The position numbers were made by a program, and so were the translations under genes. Below, piece by piece: positions 15,977 to 24,547 of a stretch of 64,000 nt of DNA (its first letter is position 1; the number at the start of each line of letters is the position of its first letter). The notes under the pieces were generated by a model. The model saw only the letters and a list, made by a program, of their open reading frames with translations, made no database searches and was not told the DNA's origin. Source of the stretch: CAZYFH01 sp965249175 (GTDB lineage: Bacteria; Acidobacteriota; Vicinamibacteria; Vicinamibacterales; UBA8438); assembly GCA_965249175.1 (NCBI GenBank), contig OZ252227.1, positions 3,782,001-3,846,000 of the forward strand. The letters run 5' to 3'.

Positions 15977-17176
15977 TCAGGCGTCATGGGTGTCCACCAG
16001 GCGCACCCGACCGGTATTGCCATCCACCTCGACGATCTGTCCGTCCTCGAACCGATGCGCCACGTCGGCGATGCCGCTGACGCACGGCTTCCCGTATTCC
16101 CGCGCCACCAACGCGCCGTGTTGAAGCTCGCCGCCGATCTCCAGAATCACCGCGGCGGCGTTGATGAAGAGCGGTGTCCACCCAGGGTCCGTCGTCACCG
16201 CCACCAGAACGTCGCCCGGTTCCACCTCTTTCTCGAATGGATCGTTCAGCACCTTGATAGGGCCGGTGGCGACACCAGCCGATACGGCTGCCCCAGCGAT
16301 CGTGCCCTCGGGCACATCGGTGTCGTACACGTCGGGCCGGAACAGACGACCACGCGAGTCCAGTGCGAGCGGAAAGTGTCGCACGTGGGCGCGCTGGTGA
16401 CGGTAAAGCGCACCCTTTTCTGCCACCAACGTCCGAAGGTCGACATCTGGATCGGCATGCGCCCGGTCCACGTCGGCGAAGGGCAGCTGAAAGATGTCCT
16501 CCGTGCGATCGAGACGGCCGTCGGCGACAAACTGTGCTGCCCGTCGCATGACCTGCTTGCGAAATCGGTGGTACATCTCGGTGATGTGATGCTTGAAGTA
16601 CTCTCTCGCGCCGTGGCGAGACTGGATGTCCGCATACAGCTTCTTGAGCTTCTTCGCTTTGCGCTTGGGCAACCGCTCGAGCAGGTCCCGATACGCCGCC
16701 TCCCGAGCTTTTACCTTGTCGGCGAGCACCTCGTGAGGATTGAACGTGCCGCCGGACTTCGCGATGTTGGCGATCTGCCGGAGAATGAGTGCGGGCGAGT
16801 CCGCATAGCGGGAATGCAGCAAGTCCATCTCGAGCGGTCCCCGGTGGCCATAACCGAACAGGAAGCGATCCCACTGAGTCAGGAAGGCTTGGGGCAGTGA
16901 TCGCGCGCGCACCGCTCCCTCGAGCTGGGCCAGATCATCAAACGCCTCGACGGGCAGCGCTTGCCCCAGATCGTACAGCGCATGCCCCATGTTCACTACC
17001 ATGTCGTCCTCATAGCCGCTGAGCAACGCATCGATCAGTGCAACCTGCTCCGGATCGGTGTCATCGATCAGTGCTTTGATGCGGAACGTGGCGAGGAAGA
17101 AGATGACGCCCGCTGGATAGGACGAATTCATGGTCACGGTGCCGATGTGCATCATCTCGTCATGGATGGCATCCAC
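15977..17176 (-). pseudogene. C-terminal part of a PEP-utilising enzyme (PEP synthase / rifampicin phosphotransferase-like)
   Basis: About 400 residues match the central and C-terminal part of large PEP-dependent enzymes. The phosphohistidine swivelling domain at the end has the catalytic His in EIGGELQHGALVAREYGKP, preceded by GDVLVAVTTDPGWTPLF. The N-terminal ATP-grasp domain needed to bind nucleotide is missing: upstream of about 17176 the frame turns into Arg-rich non-coding sequence abutting the amidohydrolase promoter. GTG 17176 or ATG 17155 could still start a protein, so a free-standing swivel protein is not excluded. Confidence 0.6.
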
Positions 17177-17445
17177 CAGCGACTGGTATCTGCTGGATGT
17201 GGACCGCGCGGGTGTCGCCAACCGCGTCGTGCGGCACCTCCTCTGGATCCTCCGGACGAGCCTTCCGCGACGGCTCTGGCCGCGCGCGCCGGTGCGGCAA
17301 GCAAGGGGCGACCTCGTGCGATTGGCCCATGCTCTGGATGCACGGCGCGCCACGCCGGCGCACTAGCGCGGCGCGCCCCGCGAGTACAATGATGATCGCG
17401 TCGCGCACTCGCGAGCGGCCTGGCCGTGCGGCGCGGAGGGTCTCG

Positions 17446-19149
17446 ATGCCCACATACACGCGCAAGGAATTTCTCGGCCTGGGCGCGGTGCTCGCCGGGT
17501 CGTCCTGCGCCGGACTGCCCGGCACGGAATCGCAGGACACGCGGGGGGACGACGGCGCGCGACCCGACCTGATCGTGGTCAACGCGCAGGTGTTCACGGT
17601 CGACGACGGCGCGCCGCGCGCTGAGGCGTTCGCCGTTCGAGACGGACGCTTCCTCGCCGTCGGGAGCACCGACGACATCCGTCACCTCGCCGGTCCGGCT
17701 ACCGAGGTCCTCGACGCCGGGGGCATGACGATCACGCCCGGCTTCATCGACACGCATTGTCACCCGAGCGGCGTGAACGAGCTGTACGGGGTCGACACCA
17801 ACCTGCGGACGGTGGGCGAAATCCAGGCGGCACTCCGGGCAAAGGCTGCAGGCACGCCGCCCGGCCATTGGGTCAACGGGTTCATGTTCGACGACACGAA
17901 GGTGGTCGACGGACCGTTGCATCGGACACATCTGGACGCGGCGGTGCCCGACCATCCGGTCAACGTGGCGCACCGTGGCGGTCATACGAACTGGTACAAC
18001 AGCCTGGCGTTCGAGCTCGCCGGCATCACGCGCGACAGCCCGGATCCACCCGATGGACGCTTCACGCGGGACACCGATGGCGAGCTGGCCGGCATGGTCG
18101 CGGAGAACGCGCGCCGCGTGTTCAGCAACGTCGGCCGACGCGACGAGCTGGAACCCGAGCAGCGGCGGGCGCGGGCGCGCGAAGGGATGGCGCACATCTC
18201 GAGGCTCCTGACGGCCACCGGGCTCACGACCGTGCACGACGCGGGAGCGAGTCGCGACAAGCTGGTTGCCTATCAGGATGCGTACGACGCGGGTGAGCTT
18301 CGGCATCGGGCCTACATCATGGTCCGCGGCCCCTACGAAGCGCTGCGGGACGCCGGCGTCCGCACCGGGTTCGGCAACGAGTGGGTACGCATTGGGGGCG
18401 TCAAGCACGTGGCGGATGGCTCGGCCTCCGAGCGGACGATGCGGATGAGCACGCCGTTCGAGGGGAAGCCGGACGATTTCGGCATCCTGACGATGTCGCA
18501 ACAGGAGATCGACGACGTGGTCGAGGATGCGCACCGCCACGGCTGGCAGGTCGGCATCCATGCGAACGGTGACGTCACCATTGACATGGTGCTGAACGCG
18601 TACGAGCGTGTGCTCGAGCGATGGCCCCATCCCGATCCGCGCCATCGGATCGAGCACTGCTCGCTCGTCAACCCGGATCTCCTCGACCGGATCAAGACGA
18701 CAGGGACCATCCCGACGCCGTTCTGGACCTACATCCACTTCCACGGCGAGAAGTGGCAAGCCTACGGCGCGGCGAAGATGGAGTGGATGTTCGCGCATCG
18801 GTCGTTCCTCGACCACGGGATCCCGGTACCGGGCGCGTCGGACTACACACCGGGACCGTTCGCGCCGTTGATGGCGATTCAGAGCATGGTGACCCGCAAG
18901 GACTTCGACGGGCGTGTCTGGGGCGGCAATCAACGCGTGACCGTCGATGAGGCCCTGCGCATCGCGACGATGCACGGCGCGCGGGCCTCGTTCGAGGAGC
19001 GGACCAAGGGGTCGATCAGCGCGGGCAAGCTGGCTGACTTCGTCGTGCTCGAACGCGATCCGCACGAGGTGAACCCCGACACGATCAAGGACATTCGGGT
19101 CGTGCGGACCGTCGTCGGGGGCGGGACGGTGCACCCGGCCGCAGATTGA
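17446..19149 (+). CDS. YtcJ-like amidohydrolase, predicted exported lipoprotein
   Basis: The 567-residue protein belongs to the amidohydrolase_3 group of metal-dependent hydrolases. The metal-binding HxH appears in GFIDTHCHPSG, with later ligands in HANGD and IEHCSLVNP and an Asp in PGASDYTPGPFAPL. The N-terminus (TYTRKEFLGLGAVLAGSSC) resembles a Tat-type lipoprotein signal with RK instead of RR. GGAGGG lies 5 bases before ATG 17446, which decides the start. The substrate is not predictable from sequence; relatives hydrolyse amides and cyclic amides. Confidence 0.9.
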   Translation: MPTYTRKEFLGLGAVLAGSSCAGLPGTESQDTRGDDGARPDLIVVNAQVFTVDDGAPRAEAFAVRDGRFLAVGSTDDIRHLAGPATEVLDAGGMTITPGFIDTHCHPSGVNELYGVDTNLRTVGEIQAALRAKAAGTPPGHWVNGFMFDDTKVVDGPLHRTHLDAAVPDHPVNVAHRGGHTNWYNSLAFELAGITRDSPDPPDGRFTRDTDGELAGMVAENARRVFSNVGRRDELEPEQRRARAREGMAHISRLLTATGLTTVHDAGASRDKLVAYQDAYDAGELRHRAYIMVRGPYEALRDAGVRTGFGNEWVRIGGVKHVADGSASERTMRMSTPFEGKPDDFGILTMSQQEIDDVVEDAHRHGWQVGIHANGDVTIDMVLNAYERVLERWPHPDPRHRIEHCSLVNPDLLDRIKTTGTIPTPFWTYIHFHGEKWQAYGAAKMEWMFAHRSFLDHGIPVPGASDYTPGPFAPLMAIQSMVTRKDFDGRVWGGNQRVTVDEALRIATMHGARASFEERTKGSISAGKLADFVVLERDPHEVNPDTIKDIRVVRTVVGGGTVHPAAD

Positions 19150-19207
19150 TCCGACCGCAGGTTGGAGGAACCGGACCGGCGCGGGATCGTATCTCCTAGA
19201 CAGAGCG

Positions 19208-19795
19208 ATGGAAGCAGTCGCCGCGCTGGGGCGCACGCTTGGCTTTTCCGTGGCCGCCGGGGTCAACCTCTACGCCACGGTGGCCCTCATCGGCCTCGCG
19301 GCGCGGTTCGGCTGGGTCGACCTTCCGCCTCAGTTCGCGCTCTTCGATAGCAACCTCATCATCGGTCTCGCGCTGGCTCTGTACGTCGTGGAGTTCTTTG
19401 CAGACAAGATCCCGTGGGTCGACTCTGCCTGGGACACGCTCCATACGCTCATCCGGCCGGTCGGCGGCGCCGCCATCGCCGTCGCCACCATCGGCGAGGC
19501 CTCCCCCACAGTGGAGGGCTTCGTCGCATTGCTGGGCGGGGCAGTTGCCGCCGGCAGCCATCTGACGAAGGCCGGTACGCGCGCTGTCGTCAATACCAGC
19601 CCGGAACCCGTGTCGAACTGGATTATCAGTCTGGTCGAGGACGTCTTCGTCGTCGGCCTCGGGGTGTTGACGCTCGGCTATCCGGTCACGGCACTCGTCG
19701 TAGCGCTCGTCATCCTGACGCTCATCGTGGCCTTCCTCGGGGTGCTCGCCCGGGCCGCCTGGCGGCGGCTCGCCCGGAGGCCCGCGCCGTCGTAA
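19208..19795 (+). CDS. DUF4126-family membrane protein
   Basis: The 195-residue protein has the DUF4126 layout: GVNLYATVALIGLAARFG at the start, LYVVEFFADKIPWVDSAWD in the middle, then Gly/Ala-rich membrane segments and NTSPEPVSNWIISLVEDV near residue 140. The function of the family is unknown. It lies about 60 bases after the amidohydrolase gene on the same strand. Its last codons belong to a 44-bp tandem duplication. Confidence 0.88.
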   Translation: MEAVAALGRTLGFSVAAGVNLYATVALIGLAARFGWVDLPPQFALFDSNLIIGLALALYVVEFFADKIPWVDSAWDTLHTLIRPVGGAAIAVATIGEASPTVEGFVALLGGAVAAGSHLTKAGTRAVVNTSPEPVSNWIISLVEDVFVVGLGVLTLGYPVTALVVALVILTLIVAFLGVLARAAWRRLARRPAPS

Positions 19796-19840
19796 CGGCC
19801 GCCTGGCGGCGGCTCTCCCGACGTCCCGTGCCCTCGTAAC
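19753..19840. repeat. 44-bp tandem duplication over the 3' end of the DUF4126 gene
   Basis: Two consecutive 44-base units (19753-19796 and 19797-19840) both begin GGCCGCCTGGCGGCGGCTC and end TCGTAAC. The first encodes the protein's final residues and stop; the second is a diverged copy downstream of the stop. Confidence 0.85.
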
Positions 19841-19859
19841 GTGGGACAACGCCCCGCTC

Positions 19860-20597
19860 TCAGACCATCTGCCGGACGACCACCGCGACGCCGGCCGCGC
19901 CCGCGACGACCAGCACGGCCCGACGCGTATAGCCACGGTCGACGAGGCCCGCCGTCCAATGCGACAGCACGTAGCCGGCCAGCAGGCTCGGCAGCATGAT
20001 GAGCGCGAGTCGCACTTCGTACATCCCGAAGCGCCCCACCAGCCTGAGCGCCACCAGCGAGACGATCGTCCCGATGAAGAAGAAGCCGGACATCGTGCTG
20101 CGGACTCGCGCCCCGCTGGCATCCTGGTAGACGAGCGCCATCGGTGGTCCCCCGATAGACGCGACTGTGCCCATGACGCCCGACAGCGCGCCCGCGGCGA
20201 CGAGCACCCGCCGAGCGGGTACGAACGCCCGCCTAGCGGGTACGAACCGCAGCCCCGACATGCTCATCACGATGCCGATCAAGATCAGCGCGCCGAACAC
20301 CAGCACGAGCCGGTCAGCCGGCACGACCAGCAGCACGCCGGCGGCAGCCACCGTTCCGATCATCCGCCCGAGAACAGCCCAGCGAAGACCGTAAAGGTCG
20401 ATCGCGTGCCGCTCCCGGTAGGTGAGGAGCGTCACGAGCACCAGCGTCGACAGCAGAATCGGGGCAGGCACGAACCGGGGGTCGAGCAGGATCAGGATCG
20501 GTGACGCCAGCAGTCCCATCCCGAAGCCGACCGACCCCTGCAACGTCGCTCCGACGAGGACCGTGAGACTCGCGACGGCGATGTCGAACCAGGACAA
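19860..20597 (-). CDS. TauE/SafE family sulfite/anion exporter-like membrane protein
   Basis: The 245-residue protein has about eight membrane segments in two halves, each starting with the typical loop (GATLQGSVGFGMGLLASP; GALSGVMGTVASIGGPP). That is the TauE/SafE pattern, a group linked to export or uptake of sulfite and organosulfur anions. A seven-residue direct repeat (FVPARRA FVPARRV) sits in the central cytoplasmic loop. It is divergent from the Nudix gene 46 bases away. The substrate is unknown. Confidence 0.88.
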   Translation of the reverse strand: MSWFDIAVASLTVLVGATLQGSVGFGMGLLASPILILLDPRFVPAPILLSTLVLVTLLTYRERHAIDLYGLRWAVLGRMIGTVAAAGVLLVVPADRLVLVFGALILIGIVMSMSGLRFVPARRAFVPARRVLVAAGALSGVMGTVASIGGPPMALVYQDASGARVRSTMSGFFFIGTIVSLVALRLVGRFGMYEVRLALIMLPSLLAGYVLSHWTAGLVDRGYTRRAVLVVAGAAGVAVVVRQMV

Positions 20598-20643
20598 ACA
20601 TCAGAGTTTATAGCCGCCAGCAGCACGCTGCTAGACTTGTCGG

Positions 20644-21324
20644 GTGAGCAGCACCCCAGTCGAACCGGCCCCCGCCTCCTCTGTGATCTTGCTGCGTGAT
20701 GCCTCTGCCGGGCTCGAAGTGCTGTATCTGCGGCGTAACCCGACCCTCGCGTTTCATGGCGGCTACTGGGTATTTCCGGGCGGGCGGATCGACCTGGACG
20801 ACTACACGGCAGGCGGTCGCGGCGACCTGGCCGCAGCCGCGCGGCGGGCGGCGGTCCGCGAGGCGCGTGAGGAGGCCGGACTCGACGTGTCCGACGACTC
20901 GCTCGCGTTCGCCATTCACTGGACCACGCCAACGACCAGCCGCATCCGCTTCGCCACCTGGTTCTTCGTGGCGCCGACCACCGGGGAAACCGTCACCATC
21001 GACGGGGGCGAGATACACGAACATCAATGGTTGCAACCGAGCGCCGCGCTCGACCAGCAGCGTGCCGGCACGGTGAAGCTCGCTGCGCCGACGTTCGCGC
21101 TCACCACGCGTCTGGCCGAGCTCTCCGATGTCGACGCCGCGATCTCCACGATCGCGACCTGGCCGGAGGAACGATTGCTTGGCCACCTGCAAGACGTCGA
21201 TGGCGGCACCGTTGCGCTGTATCACCAGGATGTCGCATACGACGACGGCCGGCTGGACCAGGACGGCGCTCGTCACCGCTTGTGGATGGTCAAATCTGGC
21301 TGGCGCTACGAGCGCGATTTCTGA
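20644..21324 (+). CDS. Nudix hydrolase
   Basis: The 226-residue protein starts with GTG and carries the Nudix strand YWVFPGGRID and the Nudix helix RRAAVREAREEAGLDV. The two are separated by a ~17-residue insertion, as in NUDT19-like proteins. The C-terminal ~90 residues have no recognised motif. Nudix enzymes cleave nucleoside diphosphate-linked compounds; CoA derivatives are a possible substrate in the NUDT19-like group. No operon partner is evident. Confidence 0.87.
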   Translation: MSSTPVEPAPASSVILLRDASAGLEVLYLRRNPTLAFHGGYWVFPGGRIDLDDYTAGGRGDLAAAARRAAVREAREEAGLDVSDDSLAFAIHWTTPTTSRIRFATWFFVAPTTGETVTIDGGEIHEHQWLQPSAALDQQRAGTVKLAAPTFALTTRLAELSDVDAAISTIATWPEERLLGHLQDVDGGTVALYHQDVAYDDGRLDQDGARHRLWMVKSGWRYERDF

Positions 21325-21361
21325 TCCCTCATGGGGCGTCGCCCCAAACCCCCGCGGCCGC

Positions 21362-21739
21362 TCAGCAGCGCCGAGTCGCCCACTCCGCGGTCAGGAGGCG
21401 CGCGGTGCGCGGCTGGACGCCGGAGGCCACCACCGGATTGCGGGGCGGCAATGGGTACATGCGATCGACGACGTCATGGCCGCGAATCCCCACGGCGTCT
21501 CGCTGCACCTCGAGATACCAGCGGTAGCGACGTGCCTCCGCGTGCAGCGATTGATACTGGACCAGCGCCTCCAGACGTTCGTATCCGGCGAGGTCGCCGA
21601 GTCGTGCCGTGAGGTCCGCAAGCAGCCGCAGGAGCGCGTCCAGACGTCCTCCGATCCGCCCGAGTGCACCGACCCGCTCCTCGGCCAGCTGATGCTCGAG
21701 CATGGCGAATGCGTCGGCGGTTCGTCCGTGCATCGTCAA
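21362..21739 (-). CDS. Conserved-looking hypothetical protein
   Basis: The 125-residue frame has a helical, heptad-like N-terminal half (MLEHQLAEERVGALGRIGG, LDALLRLLADLTARLGDLAG) and a second part with aromatic residues (EARRYRWYLEVQRDAVG). It is convergent with the Nudix gene. Composition and the helix pattern favour real coding over the frames on the other strand. I do not recognise the family. Confidence 0.55.
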   Translation of the reverse strand: MTMHGRTADAFAMLEHQLAEERVGALGRIGGRLDALLRLLADLTARLGDLAGYERLEALVQYQSLHAEARRYRWYLEVQRDAVGIRGHDVVDRMYPLPPRNPVVASGVQPRTARLLTAEWATRRC

Positions 21740-21851
21740 GGTATTAGCGGCCGTTCAGCGGACGCTGCTGACGCTCGCCCAACAACGGGTTGACTCCGTT
21801 GTCGTGCCGGCACAGCATGGCGACATACGCGTCGGTTGCATTGAGACCGCT

Positions 21852-22637
21852 ATGCCCGAAACCGAACCCCGTGTCGTCACCACGCTCGAAGAGCTCGATG
21901 GCGGTGGCCGGCTTGCGCGGATCACGATCGACAACCGGTCCCGTCTCAACGTCGTCTCCTCGCCGCTCATTCGGCAGCTGACGGATGCAGTCCGCGACCT
22001 CTACGGCGATACGGATCTCCGCCTGGTCATCGTAACGGGAGCCGGCGATCGCGCGTTCGTCGGCGGCGCCGATGTGCGGGAGCTCGTCGAGCTCGATGTG
22101 GACTCGGCGTACCCCTATATCACCCGACTGCATCTCGCGTGCGCGTCCTTGCGGAAAATGCCGGTGCCGGTCATCGCGCGGATCGACGGCTACTGCCTCG
22201 GCGGCGGTCTCGAGATCGCCATCTCGTGCGATCTCCGCGTGGCGAGCGCCACATCGACGTTCGGCATGCCGGAGGTGCGTCTGGGGATTCCGTCCGTGAT
22301 CGAGGCGGCCGTGCTGCGGCGATTGGTCGGGCCGGGCAAGACGCGTCAGCTCGTCTATACGGGCGAGCCGATCGATGCCACTGACGCGCTCGGCTGCGGT
22401 CTCGTCGACCGGGTCGTGCCGCCGAGCGAGCTCGACGCCGCAGTCGACGCCTGGGTGCGCGCGATCGGCCGTGCGGGGCCGCGCGCCATTCGACTGCAGA
22501 AGGCGCTGGTGCGGCGTTGGGACGACATCCCGCTCGACCACGCGATTCAGGCCGGCATACGCTCGTTCACAACCGCGTTCGCCACGGACGAGCCTCACCG
22601 GTTGATGCGGCGCTTCCTCGACAAGACACTGGATTGA
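21852..22637 (+). CDS. Enoyl-CoA hydratase/isomerase (crotonase) family protein
   Basis: The 261-residue protein has the crotonase oxyanion-hole segments (RAFVGGADVREL; IDGYCLGGGLEIAISCDLRV) and a catalytic Glu region (FGMPEVRLGIPSVIEAAVLRRLVG). It therefore probably hydrates or isomerises an acyl-CoA, as in beta-oxidation or aromatic catabolism. The frame is open upstream to 21702, but homology begins after ATG 21852. It stands alone, so the pathway is unclear. Confidence 0.9.
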   Translation: MPETEPRVVTTLEELDGGGRLARITIDNRSRLNVVSSPLIRQLTDAVRDLYGDTDLRLVIVTGAGDRAFVGGADVRELVELDVDSAYPYITRLHLACASLRKMPVPVIARIDGYCLGGGLEIAISCDLRVASATSTFGMPEVRLGIPSVIEAAVLRRLVGPGKTRQLVYTGEPIDATDALGCGLVDRVVPPSELDAAVDAWVRAIGRAGPRAIRLQKALVRRWDDIPLDHAIQAGIRSFTTAFATDEPHRLMRRFLDKTLD

Positions 22638-22655
22638 GCGACCGCTGGACGCCTG

Positions 22656-23150
22656 CTAGTTCTCGTCCATCGACCGGATGATGCCGGCCATATTCCCACC
22701 GTACGGGCCGTGGTCCCAAGTCCCGGCATACCGTCCGTCGTGAAAAACGACGCGCGCGCTGAACTCGTCTCCTAATCCAGGTATCGCAAAATCGGTAATG
22801 GTGACCATCGGAGTATCCCCCGCCCAGACCATGGGAACCACCACGGGCAACGTCGCATCGACGCTGCCGTATGTCAGGTGCACGTCGAACCGCCACCGGT
22901 CCCCATCCAGCTTGGTGACCTTGGCGATCTCGTAGAGCTCCGAGAGCCCGTCGCGACGCTCCTGCCCTTCGATCGTGAAGTGCCCCACGAGGGCGACGTT
23001 CTGCATCCGCTCGGTGAACGAGCGCTCCAGTTCGGTCAGCGAGGCCGGATCGGCGGCGCGACCGGTGCCGGTGGCTGCGAGGAGCCACCCGAGCCCAAAG
23101 GTGACGAGCAGCACGACGAGGGCGCCGACGAGCTTCAGCGAGGCTTTCAT
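22656..23150 (-). CDS. Secreted or membrane-anchored hypothetical protein
   Basis: The 164-residue protein starts with a signal peptide or single anchor (KLVGALVVLLVTFGLGWLLA). Its periplasmic domain contains NVALVGHFTIEGQERRDGL and ARVVFHDGRYAGTWDHG. ATG 23150 was preferred over an in-frame TTG because AAAGGAG lies 10 bases before it. It sits directly downstream of aroC on the same strand, separated by about 30 bases. The family is not recognised. Confidence 0.7.
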   Translation of the reverse strand: MKASLKLVGALVVLLVTFGLGWLLAATGTGRAADPASLTELERSFTERMQNVALVGHFTIEGQERRDGLSELYEIAKVTKLDGDRWRFDVHLTYGSVDATLPVVVPMVWAGDTPMVTITDFAIPGLGDEFSARVVFHDGRYAGTWDHGPYGGNMAGIIRSMDEN

Positions 23151-23179
23151 GAGGAGCAATCTCCTTTACGTTCCGTGGA

Positions 23180-24325
23180 TTATAGCGCGCCGCCCGAACG
23201 CATTGCCTGGAACCGCAGCCAGTGGTCGGCCAGTACAAGCGCGACCATCGCCTCCGCCATTGGCACGAACCGGGGCAACAGGCAGGGATCGTGCCGGCCT
23301 CGTGTGCGGATGGTGGTCGGTCGTCCGTCTCGCGTCACGGTCGCTTGCGCCTGAGGCAGGCTGCTCGTCGACTTCACGGCCGCCCGCAGCACGATGGGCA
23401 TCCCGCTCGAGATGCCGCCGAGCATGCCGCCGTGACGGTTGGTCCGGGTGACGATGCGCGGGCGACCGGCCGGGCCCGCACCGCCGCTCGACTCCTCTGC
23501 GATGAAGGTGTCGTTGTTCTCGAGACCGGTCAGGGTGGCGCAGCCGAACCCGACCCCGTATTCGACGCCGAGCACGGCCGGAAGGCTGAAGAGCGCCTTG
23601 CCGAGGTCGGCCTTCAGCTTGTCGAACACCGGCTCCCCCAGTCCAGCCGGCACGTTCGTGGCGACGATCTCGGCGACCCCGCCAACCGAGTTCTGCTCCG
23701 CTCGGAGCCGTTCGATCAGCGCGATCATCTGCTCCGCTTTCTCGGGGTCCGGGCACCGCACGAGGTTCGGCTCACCCGACGGGAGCGTTTCGACCTGCGC
23801 ACGCGTCACCGTCGCGGGGTCGTCCACGCCCGCCACGACGTCGCCGACCTGCCGCACGTAGCCGACCACACTCCCGCCGAAGGCTCTGGCAATGAGTTTT
23901 TTTGCGATCGCACCGGCGGCGACACGGACCGTCGTCTCGCGCGCGCTGGACCGGCCGCCGCCCCGATAGTCGCGGAACCCGTACTTCGCGTCGTAGCTGT
24001 GGTCGGCGTGGCCGGGGCGGTAGGTGTCCTTGATCTCGGTGTAGTCGCGGCTGCGTTGATCGCGGTTTGCCACGAGGATGGCGATGCTGGTGCCCGTCGT
24101 CTTGCCCTCGAAGACGCCGGACAGAATCTCGGGGACATCTGCCTCGTCGCGCTGCGACACGATCGCGCTCTGGCCGGGACGGCGTCGCGCCATATCGGGC
24201 ATGAGGTCGTCAACGCTGAGCGGCAGGCCCGGCGGACAACCGTCGACAATGACGAGGTGCCCCGCGCCGTGCGACTCACCCGCGGTCGTAATCCTGAACA
24301 GCTGGCCGAAGCTGTTACCTGCCAT
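23180..24325 (-). CDS. aroC: Chorismate synthase
   Basis: AroC converts EPSP to chorismate in aromatic amino-acid synthesis, using reduced FMN. The 381-residue protein has all signatures: GNSFGQLFRITTAGESHG at the N-terminus with the active-site His, DHSYDAKYGFRDYRGGGRSS with the second His and the Arg ligands, and GMLGGISSGMPIVLRAAVK near the C-terminus. Length is normal for the bifunctional-free bacterial form. Confidence 0.97.
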   Translation of the reverse strand: MAGNSFGQLFRITTAGESHGAGHLVIVDGCPPGLPLSVDDLMPDMARRRPGQSAIVSQRDEADVPEILSGVFEGKTTGTSIAILVANRDQRSRDYTEIKDTYRPGHADHSYDAKYGFRDYRGGGRSSARETTVRVAAGAIAKKLIARAFGGSVVGYVRQVGDVVAGVDDPATVTRAQVETLPSGEPNLVRCPDPEKAEQMIALIERLRAEQNSVGGVAEIVATNVPAGLGEPVFDKLKADLGKALFSLPAVLGVEYGVGFGCATLTGLENNDTFIAEESSGGAGPAGRPRIVTRTNRHGGMLGGISSGMPIVLRAAVKSTSSLPQAQATVTRDGRPTTIRTRGRHDPCLLPRFVPMAEAMVALVLADHWLRFQAMRSGGAL

Positions 24326-24547
24326 CCAGCGAATTGTACCGCGTCGTCTTCGCGCGGAGTCCCGGATTCAGCTATGATGATTGTCTGCGGTAGGGAATCC
24401 ACACATGCGCATCACCAACTAACGCGCTCGTCCGTCGCTCTTCCCCGACAGACTCGTCGTTCACTAGTGCACGAGGCAGCCGCCGATCCGGTTGGCCGCG
24501 TCGGTTGACGTGCTCGATGGCCGTCGTGCCGGTCGCCGGGCCCCGGT

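Noticed and set aside
17152..19266. A 704-codon minus-strand open frame
   Set aside because: It mirrors the clear amidohydrolase gene on the plus strand, and its composition (His/Arg/Asp-rich) is that of an antisense shadow in GC-rich DNA.
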